A stretch of DNA of 64,000 bases. It comes from Galbibacter mesophilus. GTDB lineage: Bacteria; Bacteroidota; Bacteroidia; Flavobacteriales; Flavobacteriaceae. A program made the translations under genes and the position numbers. The notes beneath the pieces are model-generated. The model saw only the letters and a program-made list of their open reading frames with translations, had not been told where the DNA came from and made no database searches. Location: the NCBI RefSeq assembly GCF_023721415.1, contig NZ_JAMQVC010000001.1:682001-746000 (forward strand), in the 5' to 3' direction. This document shows, piece after piece, positions 1-11,696 of this stretch (positions within the stretch are counted from its first letter, which is position 1; each line of letters opens with the position of its first letter).

Positions 1-1550
1 AGGGACAAACAGCCGCTATCGAAAAAATGGCAGGTTATGTCACCTCTTTAAATCACGAGCAAGAAAACTTGGTTGAAGCTTCAAAAGAAGTTTTAACCCA
101 AGCAGCTGATTTAGGGTTTGAAGCGCTGTTAACTACCCAAAAAGAGGCTTGGGCTGCTATTTGGGAAATGGCAGACATCACCATAGAATGCGATGTGAAG
201 GCACAACAAGGAATCCGTTTTAATATTTTTCATCTTAATCAAACGTATTTAGGGAAAGATGCCCGATTGAATATCGGTCCGAAAGGATTTACAGGAGAAA
301 AATATGGTGGAAGCACCTATTGGGATACCGAAGCTTATTGTATTCCATTTTACATGGCTACAAAAGATGACCAAGTGGCGAGAAACCTTTTAGAATATCG
401 CTACAACCATCTTGGTAAAGCCATTGAAAATGCGGAAAAACTCGGTTTTAAAAATGGAGCAGCGCTGTACCCAATGGTAACCATGAACGGCGAGGAAAGT
501 CATAACGAATGGGAAATCACTTTTGAAGAAATTCACCGTAACGGCGCCATGATTTATGCAATTTACAATTACGTTCGTTACTCAGGGGACTACAGTTACA
601 TTCCAGAAATGGGACTAGAAGTTATGATAGCCATTGCACGTTTTTGGCACCAAAGGGCTAATTTTTCAACGGCTAAGAACAAATATGTAATCCTTGGCGT
701 TACTGGCCCAAATGAATACGAAAATAACGTAAACAACAACTGGTACACCAACTACATTGCACAATGGTGCATAAAATATGCAGTGGAAAACATTGAAAAA
801 GTAAAAAATGAATATGCTTCTGATTTCAGTCGTATTATTAAAAAAGCAAACCTCTCTTCCGAAGAAATTGAAAAATGGATGGAGGTTGCCAACAATATGT
901 ATTTCCCATATTCTGAAGAACACAATGTTTTCCTTCAGCAAGATGGATTTTTAGACAAAGAATTAATTACGGTTGCGAATTTGCCCAAAGAGCAGCGTCC
1001 GATTAACCAAAAATGGTCTTGGGATAGAATTTTGCGTTCGCCCTACATAAAACAGGCTGATACGCTACAAGGATTTTATTTCTTTGAGGACCATTTTAGC
1101 AAAGAAGAATTAGAGCGTCATTTCGATTTTTATGAACCATTTACAGTCCATGAATCTTCGCTTTCGCCATGCGTTCACTCTATTCAGGCAGCCGTTCTTA
1201 ACCGAATGGAGCAAGCGTATACTTTCTATTTGCGCACCTCCCGACTCGATTTAGACGATTATAACAAAGAAGTTCACGAAGGACTGCACATTACCTCCAT
1301 GGCCGGCACTTGGATGAGTATTGTTGAAGGCTTTGGTGGGATGCGTGTAAAAGATGGAACATTAACTTTTGAACCTAGAATTCCTAAGCAATGGAAAGGT
1401 TTTTCTTTTAAAGTGAACTTTAGGGGAAGCATTGTAAAAGTGAATGTAACCCAAGAAAACACAACCTTTTCAATTGATGGAGACCGCGATTTAAAGGTAA
1501 AGCTTAACGGAAAAGAAGTTGTGGTAAAACCAGCTTCTGTTGTCGCATAA
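1..1550 (+). CDS. GH65 maltose/kojibiose-type phosphorylase, 3' part
   Basis: Partial gene; the frame is open to the left window edge, so the ATG at 27 is internal. GH65 enzymes phosphorolyse alpha-glucosyl disaccharides (usually maltose) to beta-glucose 1-phosphate and glucose in the cytoplasm. The motif TGPNEYENNV carries the expected general-acid Glu (nt 714-716), preceded by the GGSTYWDTEAY barrel motif; the C-terminal all-beta domain (from about nt 1380) is complete. No signal peptide can be judged because the N-terminus is missing. It is followed at 130 bp by susB and two amylases on the same strand, so it should handle maltose released by those enzymes. Family assignment is secure; maltose rather than kojibiose or trehalose as substrate is inferred from context. 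Confidence 0.9.
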   Translation, partial: GQTAAIEKMAGYVTSLNHEQENLVEASKEVLTQAADLGFEALLTTQKEAWAAIWEMADITIECDVKAQQGIRFNIFHLNQTYLGKDARLNIGPKGFTGEKYGGSTYWDTEAYCIPFYMATKDDQVARNLLEYRYNHLGKAIENAEKLGFKNGAALYPMVTMNGEESHNEWEITFEEIHRNGAMIYAIYNYVRYSGDYSYIPEMGLEVMIAIARFWHQRANFSTAKNKYVILGVTGPNEYENNVNNNWYTNYIAQWCIKYAVENIEKVKNEYASDFSRIIKKANLSSEEIEKWMEVANNMYFPYSEEHNVFLQQDGFLDKELITVANLPKEQRPINQKWSWDRILRSPYIKQADTLQGFYFFEDHFSKEELERHFDFYEPFTVHESSLSPCVHSIQAAVLNRMEQAYTFYLRTSRLDLDDYNKEVHEGLHITSMAGTWMSIVEGFGGMRVKDGTLTFEPRIPKQWKGFSFKVNFRGSIVKVNVTQENTTFSIDGDRDLKVKLNGKEVVVKPASVVA

Positions 1551-1680
1551 TTTCACGCAATACATGTCAGTCTGAGCTTGCCTGTCTGCCGTTACATTTT
1601 GAGTAGATTGAAGCCCCTTTTTCTAAAGGTTTACAAAACCCGGGGAAGCAGGAAAATTTAAAAATATATAGATTACATAA

Positions 1681-3786
<2,106 letters not shown>

Positions 3787-3794
3787 CGGGACTT

Positions 3795-3859
3795 GAGAAA
3801 TCATATCGACCAAATGGAGATGTCTCAATAAACTAATCCAGTTCAGGTTATGATTTCTC
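3795..3859 (+). repeat. Intergenic inverted repeat between susB and GH13 gene
   Basis: A perfect 11-bp inverted repeat (TGAGAAATCAT at 3794-3804 and its complement at 3850-3860) encloses 45 bases. Short GGG and CCC tracts just outside could extend the pairing. There is no U-run after the second arm, so it does not look like a simple terminator. It may be an mRNA-stability or processing structure within the starch operon. I do not recognise it as a known riboswitch. Confidence 0.45.
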
Positions 3860-3912
3860 ACCCTGTGGGATTCGAAATAACTTAAACCGCATTTATTTTT
3901 AAACCAAAAACA

Positions 3913-5754
3913 ATGAAAATGAAATACGCTTTACCTTTTGTAGTTGCCTTTCTGATTCAGCTTTCAGCTACCGCACAAATAAAAAAAATAGAGCCTCCTT
4001 TTTGGTGGAGCGGAATGAAAAAAAGCGAAATTCAATTGATGGTGTATGGAGATAATATTTCTTCACTCAAACCTTCAATTGAAGAATTGAATATAAAAGA
4101 GGTAAAGAAAACGGAGAATCCGAATTACTTATTTGTTACCATTGAAACGGAAGGACATTCCGCAGGAAATTATGCTCTTTCTTTTTCTGAAAATGGAAAA
4201 ATTAAGGAAACTTTCGAATATGAATTGAAATCGAGAAAAGAAAATTCAGCCAATAGAAAAGGTTTCGATTCTTCCGATATGATTTATTTATTGATGCCGG
4301 ATCGTTTTGCAAACGGAAACCCATCCAATGACAGTGTTGATGGACTTACCGAGAAAGCAGACCGAACCAAACAAGGCGGACGACATGGCGGGGACATCCA
4401 AGGAATTATCGACCACTTAGACTATGTTGAAAGTTTAGGTGCTACCGCTATTTGGAGTACGCCCATGGGCGAAGACAACGATGCGGAATATTCTTATCAT
4501 ACATACGGACAAAGCGATGTTTATAAAGTAGATGCACGCTACGGAACCAACGAAGATTATAAAAGACTGGCTTCGGAAATGCACAAGCGAGACATGAAAT
4601 TGATTATGGATTATGTGGTAAATCATTGGGGCGCCGAACATTGGATGGTAAAGGATTTACCAACATACGAATGGATTCATCAATTTCCGGGATATGCCCA
4701 GACCAACTACCGAATGAGCACTCAAATGGACCCAAATGCTTCTGCAATAGATTATAAAATGTGTATGGATGGATGGTTTGTAAAATCGATGCCCGACTTA
4801 AATCAATCCAATCCGTTAGTGCTAAATTACCTTATACAAAATGCCATTTGGTGGATAGAATATGCTGATTTGGATGGTTTTAGAGTAGATACTTATTCTT
4901 ACAATGATAAAGAAGGAATTGCCGAATGGACAAAATCGATAATGGACGAATATCCAAATTTTAATATTGTAGGTGAAATTTGGATGCACGACCAAGCCCA
5001 AATCGCTTATTGGCAGAAAGACAGTAAAATTGGCGCTATCCAAAATTATAATTCGCATTTACCGAGTGTTATGGACTTTACCTTACACGACGCAGTAACG
5101 GCGGTTTTCAATGAAAAAAATCCTTCTTGGGACAAAGGTACTATTCAATTATATGAAAACTTCGTGAATGATTTTCTGTACCCAAACATTGATAATATTT
5201 TGGTTTTTGCCGAAAATCACGACACAGGTCGAATCAATGAGATTTACAAAAACATAGAGGACTACAAGCTGGTAATGACATTGATGGCCACGGTGCGGGG
5301 TATTCCTCAGGTCTATTATGGCTCAGAAATTGGAATGGCAGGCGACAAAGGAAAAGGAGATGGCGATATTAGGCGAGACTTCCCTGGCGGATGGGAAGGT
5401 GATGAAATAAACGCTTTCAACGCATCAGAAAGAACGAAGAAACAAAATGAGTACTTCAATTTTACCTCCAAACTATTCAATTGGAGAAAAAACAAAACTG
5501 TAATCCATTCAGGAAAAACTACGCAATACATTCCGCAGGAAGAAGTATATGTTTTTTTTAGGCATAATGAAAAGGAATCGGTAATGGTGGTTATCAACAA
5601 TAGCGAAGATGAGCGTTCATTGGATTTAAGTCGTTTTCAAGAAAATACTAAAAATGCCAAAAAAGGAGTTGATGTTATTTCAGAAAAAGAACTATCACTT
5701 AGCGGAACACTTAAAATCGCTGGCAAAACGAGTTATGTAATTGAAGTTTTATAA
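3913..5754 (+). CDS. GH13 cyclomaltodextrinase/neopullulanase-type amylase
   Basis: 613 residues with a signal peptide ending near TAQI, so periplasmic. An N-terminal Ig-like module of the cyclomaltodextrinase-N type (about 25-110) precedes the (beta/alpha)8 barrel and a small C-terminal beta domain. The GH13 catalytic triad is visible: Asp326 in GFRVDTYS, Glu355 in GEIW and Asp437 in ENHDTGR. This resembles SusA-type neopullulanases that degrade cyclodextrin, pullulan or maltooligosaccharides. It is followed at 1 bp by a second GH13 gene, so the two are very probably co-transcribed and translationally coupled. Family certain; exact substrate inferred. Confidence 0.9.
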   Translation: MKMKYALPFVVAFLIQLSATAQIKKIEPPFWWSGMKKSEIQLMVYGDNISSLKPSIEELNIKEVKKTENPNYLFVTIETEGHSAGNYALSFSENGKIKETFEYELKSRKENSANRKGFDSSDMIYLLMPDRFANGNPSNDSVDGLTEKADRTKQGGRHGGDIQGIIDHLDYVESLGATAIWSTPMGEDNDAEYSYHTYGQSDVYKVDARYGTNEDYKRLASEMHKRDMKLIMDYVVNHWGAEHWMVKDLPTYEWIHQFPGYAQTNYRMSTQMDPNASAIDYKMCMDGWFVKSMPDLNQSNPLVLNYLIQNAIWWIEYADLDGFRVDTYSYNDKEGIAEWTKSIMDEYPNFNIVGEIWMHDQAQIAYWQKDSKIGAIQNYNSHLPSVMDFTLHDAVTAVFNEKNPSWDKGTIQLYENFVNDFLYPNIDNILVFAENHDTGRINEIYKNIEDYKLVMTLMATVRGIPQVYYGSEIGMAGDKGKGDGDIRRDFPGGWEGDEINAFNASERTKKQNEYFNFTSKLFNWRKNKTVIHSGKTTQYIPQEEVYVFFRHNEKESVMVVINNSEDERSLDLSRFQENTKNAKKGVDVISEKELSLSGTLKIAGKTSYVIEVL

Positions 5755-5755
5755 A

Positions 5756-7627
5756 ATGATAAACCCAAAACAAATACTATTCTCCGCAATCTTATTATCT
5801 TTAGTTATCGCTTGTTCCAACACCAAAGAGATGAAGAAAGAAATTAAAAAAGAGCAGAATTCCAAAATAGTAATTTACCAAGTGTTTACACGTTTATTTG
5901 GTAATACAAATACAACCAACAAGCCTTGGGGCACTATTGAGGAGAATGGTGTTGGTAAATTTTCGGATTTTACGGATAAAGCTCTTTCGGAAATAAAAGA
6001 TTTGGGAATAACCCATATTTGGTACACGGGCGTTCCGCATCACGCCCTGGTAAATGATTACACCGCTTACGGAATTTCCAATGACGATCCAGAAGTGGTT
6101 AAAGGTCGTGCCGGATCGCCTTATGCTGTGAAGGATTATTACAATGTAAATCCCGACTTGGCGGACAATCCTGCGAATCGCTTAGATGAATTTAAAGCAC
6201 TGGTGGAACGTACCCACAGAAAAAACCTTAAAGTTATTATCGACATTGTTCCCAATCATGTGGCGCGTAATTATGAAGGAATTACCAATCCAGAAGGGGT
6301 AGAAAGTTTTGGAGCTTCCGATGACGTAACTGTTACTTACAAAAAAGACAACAACTTTTATTACAATCCAAACGAAGCCTTCACCTTACCGGAATGGCGC
6401 GATGACTATAAACCGTTGGGTGGCGAAGCGCATGCTTTGATTGATGGAACGTTTGAGGAAAATCCAGCAAAATGGACGGGAAACGGAGCGAGAGCATCGC
6501 AACCCGACCAAAATGATTGGTATGAAACCGTTAAAGTGAATTACGGAGTATCGCCAGACGGACATAAAGATTTCGATACACTTCCCGAAAATTTTGAAAA
6601 TGAATCCTATAAAAAACACTTCGATTTCTGGCAAGGAAAAGAAGTACCCGATTCTTGGGTGAAGTTTAAGGATATTGCTTTGTACTGGATTGATTTTGGC
6701 GTAGATGGTTTCCGTTACGATATGGCTGAAATGGTACCTGTGGAGTTTTGGAGCTATATGAACTCGCATATTAAAATGAAAAATCCTGATGCTTTTTTAA
6801 TGGCTGAAGTGTATAATCCAGATTTGTATCGAGCCTACTTACACAAAGGCAAAATGGATTATCTGTACGATAAAGTAGATATGTACGATTCCATAAAGCA
6901 CATAATGAAAGGCTACGGTTGGACCGACCATATTCCTGTTGTTCGCACTAAATATGAAGACATAGAGCCGCATATGATGTATTTTCTTGAAAACCATGAC
7001 GAGCAACGTATTGCGAGTCCGGAATTTGTGGGAAATGCGGCTACCGCAAAGCCTGCCATGACCGTTTTGGCAACCATAGGAACTTCCCCGATGATGATTT
7101 ATTTCGGACAAGAAGTTGGGGAGCCTGGCGCGGAAGATGCTGGTTTTGGAGACCCGAGTAGAACCTCTATTTTCGATTATATTGGCGTACCTCATCATCA
7201 AAGATGGATGAACGATGGTAAGTTCGATGGCGGCCAACTTTCCGAAGAAGAGAAAGAGCTACGTGATTTTTACAAACGTCTATTAAACGTAGCCACCCAT
7301 AGCGAAGCTATTATGGGTGAGAGCAAAGAAATACACTATTTCAATAAAAAAAATACTGAAAACTACAATCATCGAGTGTTCTCGTTTGTTCGGTTTACTG
7401 AGAATGAAAAGTTGATCGTAGTTTCCAATTTTGACATCGATGTTTCCCATGAGTTTGAGCTTCAGATTCCATCAGGAATAATTACCAAATGGAATTTAGA
7501 GAATGAAAAATATCCTTTGAAAGATTTGCTTTACGGAAGTGAAAGCGAACTTACTTTAAGAAACGGTAAAGGATTTGCAAAAATCACACTTGCGCCATTG
7601 CAATCGTTTATTTTTGAGCTTCAATAA
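5756..7627 (+). CDS. GH13 alpha-amylase, lipoprotein
   Basis: 623 residues from the ATG at 5756, one base after the preceding stop. A TTG at 5741 lies in frame but would overlap the upstream gene and spoil the lipoprotein signal. The N-terminus is a hydrophobic stretch ending in VIACS, a lipobox, so the enzyme should be lipid-anchored, as SusG-type amylases are. Catalytic residues are Asp322 (GFRYDMAE), Glu351 (MAEVYN) and Asp415 (ENHDEQR). It is a different GH13 subfamily from its neighbour: there is no N-terminal Ig module and an insertion lies around residues 190-260. Expected to cut starch or long maltooligosaccharides at the cell envelope. Confidence 0.9.
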   Translation: MINPKQILFSAILLSLVIACSNTKEMKKEIKKEQNSKIVIYQVFTRLFGNTNTTNKPWGTIEENGVGKFSDFTDKALSEIKDLGITHIWYTGVPHHALVNDYTAYGISNDDPEVVKGRAGSPYAVKDYYNVNPDLADNPANRLDEFKALVERTHRKNLKVIIDIVPNHVARNYEGITNPEGVESFGASDDVTVTYKKDNNFYYNPNEAFTLPEWRDDYKPLGGEAHALIDGTFEENPAKWTGNGARASQPDQNDWYETVKVNYGVSPDGHKDFDTLPENFENESYKKHFDFWQGKEVPDSWVKFKDIALYWIDFGVDGFRYDMAEMVPVEFWSYMNSHIKMKNPDAFLMAEVYNPDLYRAYLHKGKMDYLYDKVDMYDSIKHIMKGYGWTDHIPVVRTKYEDIEPHMMYFLENHDEQRIASPEFVGNAATAKPAMTVLATIGTSPMMIYFGQEVGEPGAEDAGFGDPSRTSIFDYIGVPHHQRWMNDGKFDGGQLSEEEKELRDFYKRLLNVATHSEAIMGESKEIHYFNKKNTENYNHRVFSFVRFTENEKLIVVSNFDIDVSHEFELQIPSGIITKWNLENEKYPLKDLLYGSESELTLRNGKGFAKITLAPLQSFIFELQ

Positions 7628-7644
7628 CATGAAGTAAAAAATAA

Positions 7645-8394
7645 ATGAAACTCAATTATCTTTTAACACTAACTGTTCTCGTTGTTTCCTCTATGCAAGC
7701 CCAAATAAAAAAACCAGTAACCATCGGTCATCGCGGCGCCAAAGGGCATGTAATGGAAAACAGTTTGCCGTCCATACAAAAAGCGATGGATTTAGGTGTT
7801 GATGCCATCGAAATTGATGTTTTTACCATTGCAGATGGTACTGTGGTTGTTTTTCACGATGAAACTTTGGAAAGACTTACCAATGGAAATGGTCGCATCG
7901 AAAATTACACGAAGAAAGAGCTGGATGAAATTGAATTGAAAGGTGGTTTTTCCATTCCGACCTTGCAACAAGTTTTAGATCTTATAGATAAAAAAGTTCG
8001 ACTTAATATTGAGCTAAAGGGAAAAAAAACGGCCAATCCCGTTCATAAAATCATACAAGAATACATTGCCGAAAAAGGCTGGAAAAAAGATGATTTTATT
8101 ATTTCTAGCTTTAATTGGGAAGAATTGCGTATTACCCGAGAATTGGATATAGATATGCCCATTGGTGTGCTCACCAGTTACGATTTAGTAAATGCAATAC
8201 CAGAAGCCGATTTTTTAAATGCAGAAGCCATTCATCCCAATTATAAAATCCTTACCAAGGAGAATGTAGCCGAAATGCAAAGTCTTGGTTTTAAAGTTTA
8301 TACTTGGACGGTGAATGAACCAGAAGCCATTGCGAAAATAAAATCTTTTGGTGTAGAAGGGATTATCACTGATTTTCCAGAAAGGGTGAAATAG
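7645..8394 (+). CDS. Glycerophosphodiester phosphodiesterase
   Basis: 249 residues with a signal peptide (cleavage near MQAQ). The GDPD barrel is complete: the HRGA motif followed by EN at the start, EIDVF, and the metal/catalytic motif VVFHDETLERLT. The family hydrolyses glycerophosphodiesters to glycerol 3-phosphate and an alcohol; a periplasmic location suggests phospholipid-headgroup scavenging. It follows the amylase gene by 17 bp and is the last gene of the + strand block, so it is probably transcribed with it. The link to starch metabolism is not obvious and may be positional only. Confidence 0.88.
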   Translation: MKLNYLLTLTVLVVSSMQAQIKKPVTIGHRGAKGHVMENSLPSIQKAMDLGVDAIEIDVFTIADGTVVVFHDETLERLTNGNGRIENYTKKELDEIELKGGFSIPTLQQVLDLIDKKVRLNIELKGKKTANPVHKIIQEYIAEKGWKKDDFIISSFNWEELRITRELDIDMPIGVLTSYDLVNAIPEADFLNAEAIHPNYKILTKENVAEMQSLGFKVYTWTVNEPEAIAKIKSFGVEGIITDFPERVK

Positions 8395-8435
8395 AGCGAT
8401 TAGAGATATTTCACAATAGGAAGGTGGGTTTCATT

Positions 8436-9758
8436 TTAAACAAACAAATTCAAAATCAGTAACCCGATAAGGCCCATAACGCCCACAGCGGTTTCCATGA
8501 CTGTCCATGTAGAAAGAGTTTCCTTTACGGATAAATTAAAGTACTCCTTAAAAAGCCAAAAACCGCTATCGTTTACATGAGACAACATTAAACTTCCCGA
8601 ACCAATCGCCAACACCATAAGTTCGGCATTTACACCTTCCATTTGCGCCAAAGAGCCTACAATACCTGCCGTAGTTAATCCAGCAACCGTTGCAGAACCC
8701 ACACAAACCCGAATAATGGTAGCGATAAACCATGCGAGAAATAAAGGCGACAGATCGGAGCCTTTAATTAAATCGGCAATATAATTACTCACCCCGCTAT
8801 CTATTAAAATTTGCTTTAAAGCCCCTGCCCCTGCAATGATAAGTAACACCATGGTAATGCTAGACACAGAGGCGGAAAGCGACTCCATAACCTCTGTCAT
8901 CTTTTTATTTCTTCGGATGCCCAAGGTATAAATCCCAATTAAAACCGCAACTAGCATGGCGATAACGGGATTACCTATAAAGTTTACAATCTTTTTCACC
9001 CAATGCCCTTCTAATAAAAATTGATTGGCTATGGTAGCAGTGCCAATAAGAATAACCGGAAGCAAGGCAGTAAATATACTGTTAGCCATACTCGGCAAAT
9101 TCTTCTCTTCAATGATAATTGGGTTGTAGAATTCCTTTAACGGACTAGCACGTACGCGTTTTATCAGTTTAGTGCGCGCCAACAAAGGACCTGCAACAAT
9201 TATGGCGGGTATCGCGATTAAGATTCCATATAACAAAGTTTTACCCAAATCAGCTTTAAATTGATCGGCAATAGCTGTAGGAGCCGGATGTGGAGGTAAA
9301 TAACCATGAGTTACCGACAACGAAGCAAGCATGGGCAAACCCACATATAAAAGAGGGACATTACTGGCCGCGGCAACGGTAAAAACCAACGGGATTAAAA
9401 TTACAAAGCCAACCGAATAAAACATGGGGATACCCACAATAAATCCGGTTAAAACTACCGCCCATTGAATATATTTTTTACCGAATTTTTCAATCAGTTT
9501 AGAAGTTATCTGCTGGGCAGCACCACTATCGGCTACTAATTTCCCCAACATGGCTCCAAGACCAAGAATTAGCACCAAAAAGCCCAATGTATTTCCAATT
9601 CCTTGCTGAATGGATTCCACGACTGAATTTAAATCCATACCACCAGCAATTCCAACAAACAGCGCAACTATTATAAAGGAAACAAAAGCATTTAGTTTAA
9701 TTCTGGCAACTAGGAAAAAAAGGATTAGAATCCCAATTAATACAATTAATAAAGGCAT
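8436..9758 (-). CDS. GntP-family gluconate/sugar-acid permease
   Basis: 440 residues from the ATG at 9758. Upstream in-frame starts would run into the preceding sulfatase gene and add an unlikely charged extension, whereas MPLLIVLIGILIL is the normal GntP N-terminus. About 12-14 hydrophobic segments and the conserved sequence HGYLPPHPAPTAIA identify the gluconate:H+ symporter family. It lies 34 bp downstream of the sulfatase on the same strand, so the two probably form an operon. The substrate is probably a sugar acid, perhaps one derived from the sulfated glycan, but this is inference from position. Confidence 0.87.
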   Translation of the reverse strand: MPLLIVLIGILILFFLVARIKLNAFVSFIIVALFVGIAGGMDLNSVVESIQQGIGNTLGFLVLILGLGAMLGKLVADSGAAQQITSKLIEKFGKKYIQWAVVLTGFIVGIPMFYSVGFVILIPLVFTVAAASNVPLLYVGLPMLASLSVTHGYLPPHPAPTAIADQFKADLGKTLLYGILIAIPAIIVAGPLLARTKLIKRVRASPLKEFYNPIIIEEKNLPSMANSIFTALLPVILIGTATIANQFLLEGHWVKKIVNFIGNPVIAMLVAVLIGIYTLGIRRNKKMTEVMESLSASVSSITMVLLIIAGAGALKQILIDSGVSNYIADLIKGSDLSPLFLAWFIATIIRVCVGSATVAGLTTAGIVGSLAQMEGVNAELMVLAIGSGSLMLSHVNDSGFWLFKEYFNLSVKETLSTWTVMETAVGVMGLIGLLILNLFV

Positions 9759-9792
9759 AGGTTGGTGGTGTATAAAATTTATAATTGTCTGT

Positions 9793-11232
9793 TTAAAATG
9801 CTCCTTTGTTGTTGTTTTTAACGGCATTCTTGGCTTCTCCTGGCATTTCGCCACGAACTTCAAAATCAGGTGTTTTTACATAATCAGGTTTTCGCTCGTA
9901 CCAATCCTTTGTTAAGTCTTTTGGAATATTGTCGCCAGTGGTTTCCATCCACGTTTTTAAGGTAGTTTTCATTCTCTCCAATTCATTTTTATAGGAAGGA
10001 ACCGACGCTACATTTAGTAACTGAAGCGAATCTGATTTCATATCATAAAGTTCTTCTGAAGGCCTTGGCGTAACAAAAATATCAGCTTGGATTGCGGAAA
10101 GCTCTCTGTTTTCCTTCAATTGAAGTAAATCTTTATAAGACGGACTCCCAACGGCATCTGCAGGACCAGATTGAGGAAAATTCGGACGTGCATTGAAAAT
10201 ATACATAAAGTCTTTTGTCCGTACCATTCGCTCGTAAGCTTCATAATCATGCCAATTATGTTCAGCAAAAACATGATTTCTAAATGCTGATGATGGTTTC
10301 TTCAAAACTTTTTCAAAACTAACACCCTGAAATTGTTCATCAATGGTAACATTCGCAGCGCTTAAAATAGTAGGAGCTATATCGATGGCGCTTACCAATG
10401 CATTGGATTCAGCGTTTCGTTTTACTAAATTTTTAGGACCAAAAACAACAAAAGGCGTTTTCATCCCGCGATCGTTTACGCGTGTTTTACTGTGTGGGAA
10501 CGGGCGACCGTTATCTGCCATGACAATAATAAGTGTATTATCCAGCTCATTTTGCTTCTCTAGCTCGTCAACAACCTTTCCAATATAGTAATCGAACCGC
10601 TTTATCTCATCGTAATATTTGGCAAGGTCTATTTTAGTAGCTTCTTCATCGGCTAAATAAAAAGGAGGCTCGATATCTTTTGGATTGTGGGTATTCGAAA
10701 ATTCATTTTCTCCCCAACCACGGTGGGCATCGAAAGCAGCAAACCACATAAAAAAGGGTTTTTCCTTTGGTCGGTCTTGTATAAACTCAACCCATTTGCG
10801 CTCCCCTCCGTCACCATTCTCTTTTAAGGACACTTTGCTGAAACCACGTTTGGCGTATTCTCCCATGTGAAATTTACCAGCTTGTGCGGTATAGTAACCG
10901 TTTTCGTTTAAGATTTCAGGAAAAGACTTCATCCAAACAGGAGGTTCAGTATGTAATTCAGCAGCACCAGTATTGTGAGGATATCGACCAGTAATAATGC
11001 TATTTCTACTCGGGCTGCACGAACTGGCAGTCAAATAAAAATTATTGAACTTAATTCCTTCTGAAGCAAGTTTATCGATGTTTGGGGTTTGCACGTAAGG
11101 ATTTCCGTAGCATCCAAAATCATCCCAACTAATATCATCTCCGATAAAAATGATGACATTTGGAGCGTTTTGCGATGAAATATTGAAACTAAAAAGTAGG
11201 AACAGTGTAAAAAAGGAAGTAAATTTAATCAT
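9793..11232 (-). CDS. Secreted sulfatase, N-sulfoglucosamine sulfohydrolase-like
   Basis: 479 residues with a signal peptide (cleavage near ISSQN). The sulfatase signature is intact: Cys72 in SSCSPSRNS is the residue converted to formylglycine, and the metal-binding GDD of IFIGDDISWDDFG and the later MADNGRPFPHSK are present. The pattern resembles heparan N-sulfatases (SGSH type), but sulfatase subfamily cannot be settled by eye. A Cys-type enzyme needs an anaerobic or aerobic maturase, which is not in this window. It is the first gene of a two-gene operon with the permease, and a second sulfatase gene sits at the right window edge. Confidence 0.87.
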   Translation of the reverse strand: MIKFTSFFTLFLLFSFNISSQNAPNVIIFIGDDISWDDFGCYGNPYVQTPNIDKLASEGIKFNNFYLTASSCSPSRNSIITGRYPHNTGAAELHTEPPVWMKSFPEILNENGYYTAQAGKFHMGEYAKRGFSKVSLKENGDGGERKWVEFIQDRPKEKPFFMWFAAFDAHRGWGENEFSNTHNPKDIEPPFYLADEEATKIDLAKYYDEIKRFDYYIGKVVDELEKQNELDNTLIIVMADNGRPFPHSKTRVNDRGMKTPFVVFGPKNLVKRNAESNALVSAIDIAPTILSAANVTIDEQFQGVSFEKVLKKPSSAFRNHVFAEHNWHDYEAYERMVRTKDFMYIFNARPNFPQSGPADAVGSPSYKDLLQLKENRELSAIQADIFVTPRPSEELYDMKSDSLQLLNVASVPSYKNELERMKTTLKTWMETTGDNIPKDLTKDWYERKPDYVKTPDFEVRGEMPGEAKNAVKNNNKGAF

Positions 11233-11402
11233 ATTCGTTTGGCGGTTGTTTCATTTATTTTGGTTAAATATAAAGAAATCTACACAAACCTTTTTTAATC
11301 ACTTTTTGGAATATTTCTTAGAATTACCTTAAACGTATAATGAAATTGTTGCTTTAATGCTATAATCAAGTATTGCACAATTATTATGTTGAACAGTATT
11401 TT

Positions 11403-11645
11403 GGCCTGTCTAGAAAAATATTAAAAATCAAGGAAGCAGCGCAGGACTAATGATAAAAATCTGTTTGAGGCCGACTGAAGAGAGGCTGAGTTATTTTTAT
11501 CAATAGTTGGAAATTCCGTAGCATTTTCTTATATTTTTATAGCAAGCCTAAATTTTCCTGTCTACCTGCGGTGAGCAGGCAGGTTTGGTTCGTTTTTTTA
11601 TCAATGAAAAAAATGAACATATATTATTTGGGACAGGATTGATAT
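11403..11645 (+). repeat. Dispersed two-hairpin repeat, copy 1 (with nested insertion)
   Basis: Member of a ~190-bp family present five times in the window; it fills most of the 464-bp gap before recX. It starts at GGCCTGTCTAG, has a long imperfect hairpin whose apical stem is TGATAAAAAT (11451) with its complement ending at 11502, and a second hairpin at 11588-11618 (GTTC...GAAC). Relative to the other copies it carries an extra CCTGnCTnCCTGCGG-type palindrome at about 11557-11583, apparently a second repeat inserted into the first. No ORF is conserved across copies. Confidence 0.8.
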
Positions 11646-11696
11646 CATGGATAAGCTTTACGTTTTCACTTTATTTCTAATTAATTATTATAGATT

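Noticed and set aside
666-941. Antisense ORF within the GH65 gene
   Set aside because: Fully contained in a well-supported coding region in the opposite strand; no family features.
3790-3912. TPP or other riboswitch upstream of the GH13 gene
   Set aside because: The hairpin and loops do not match the conserved riboswitch cores I can recall, and the gene is not vitamin-related.
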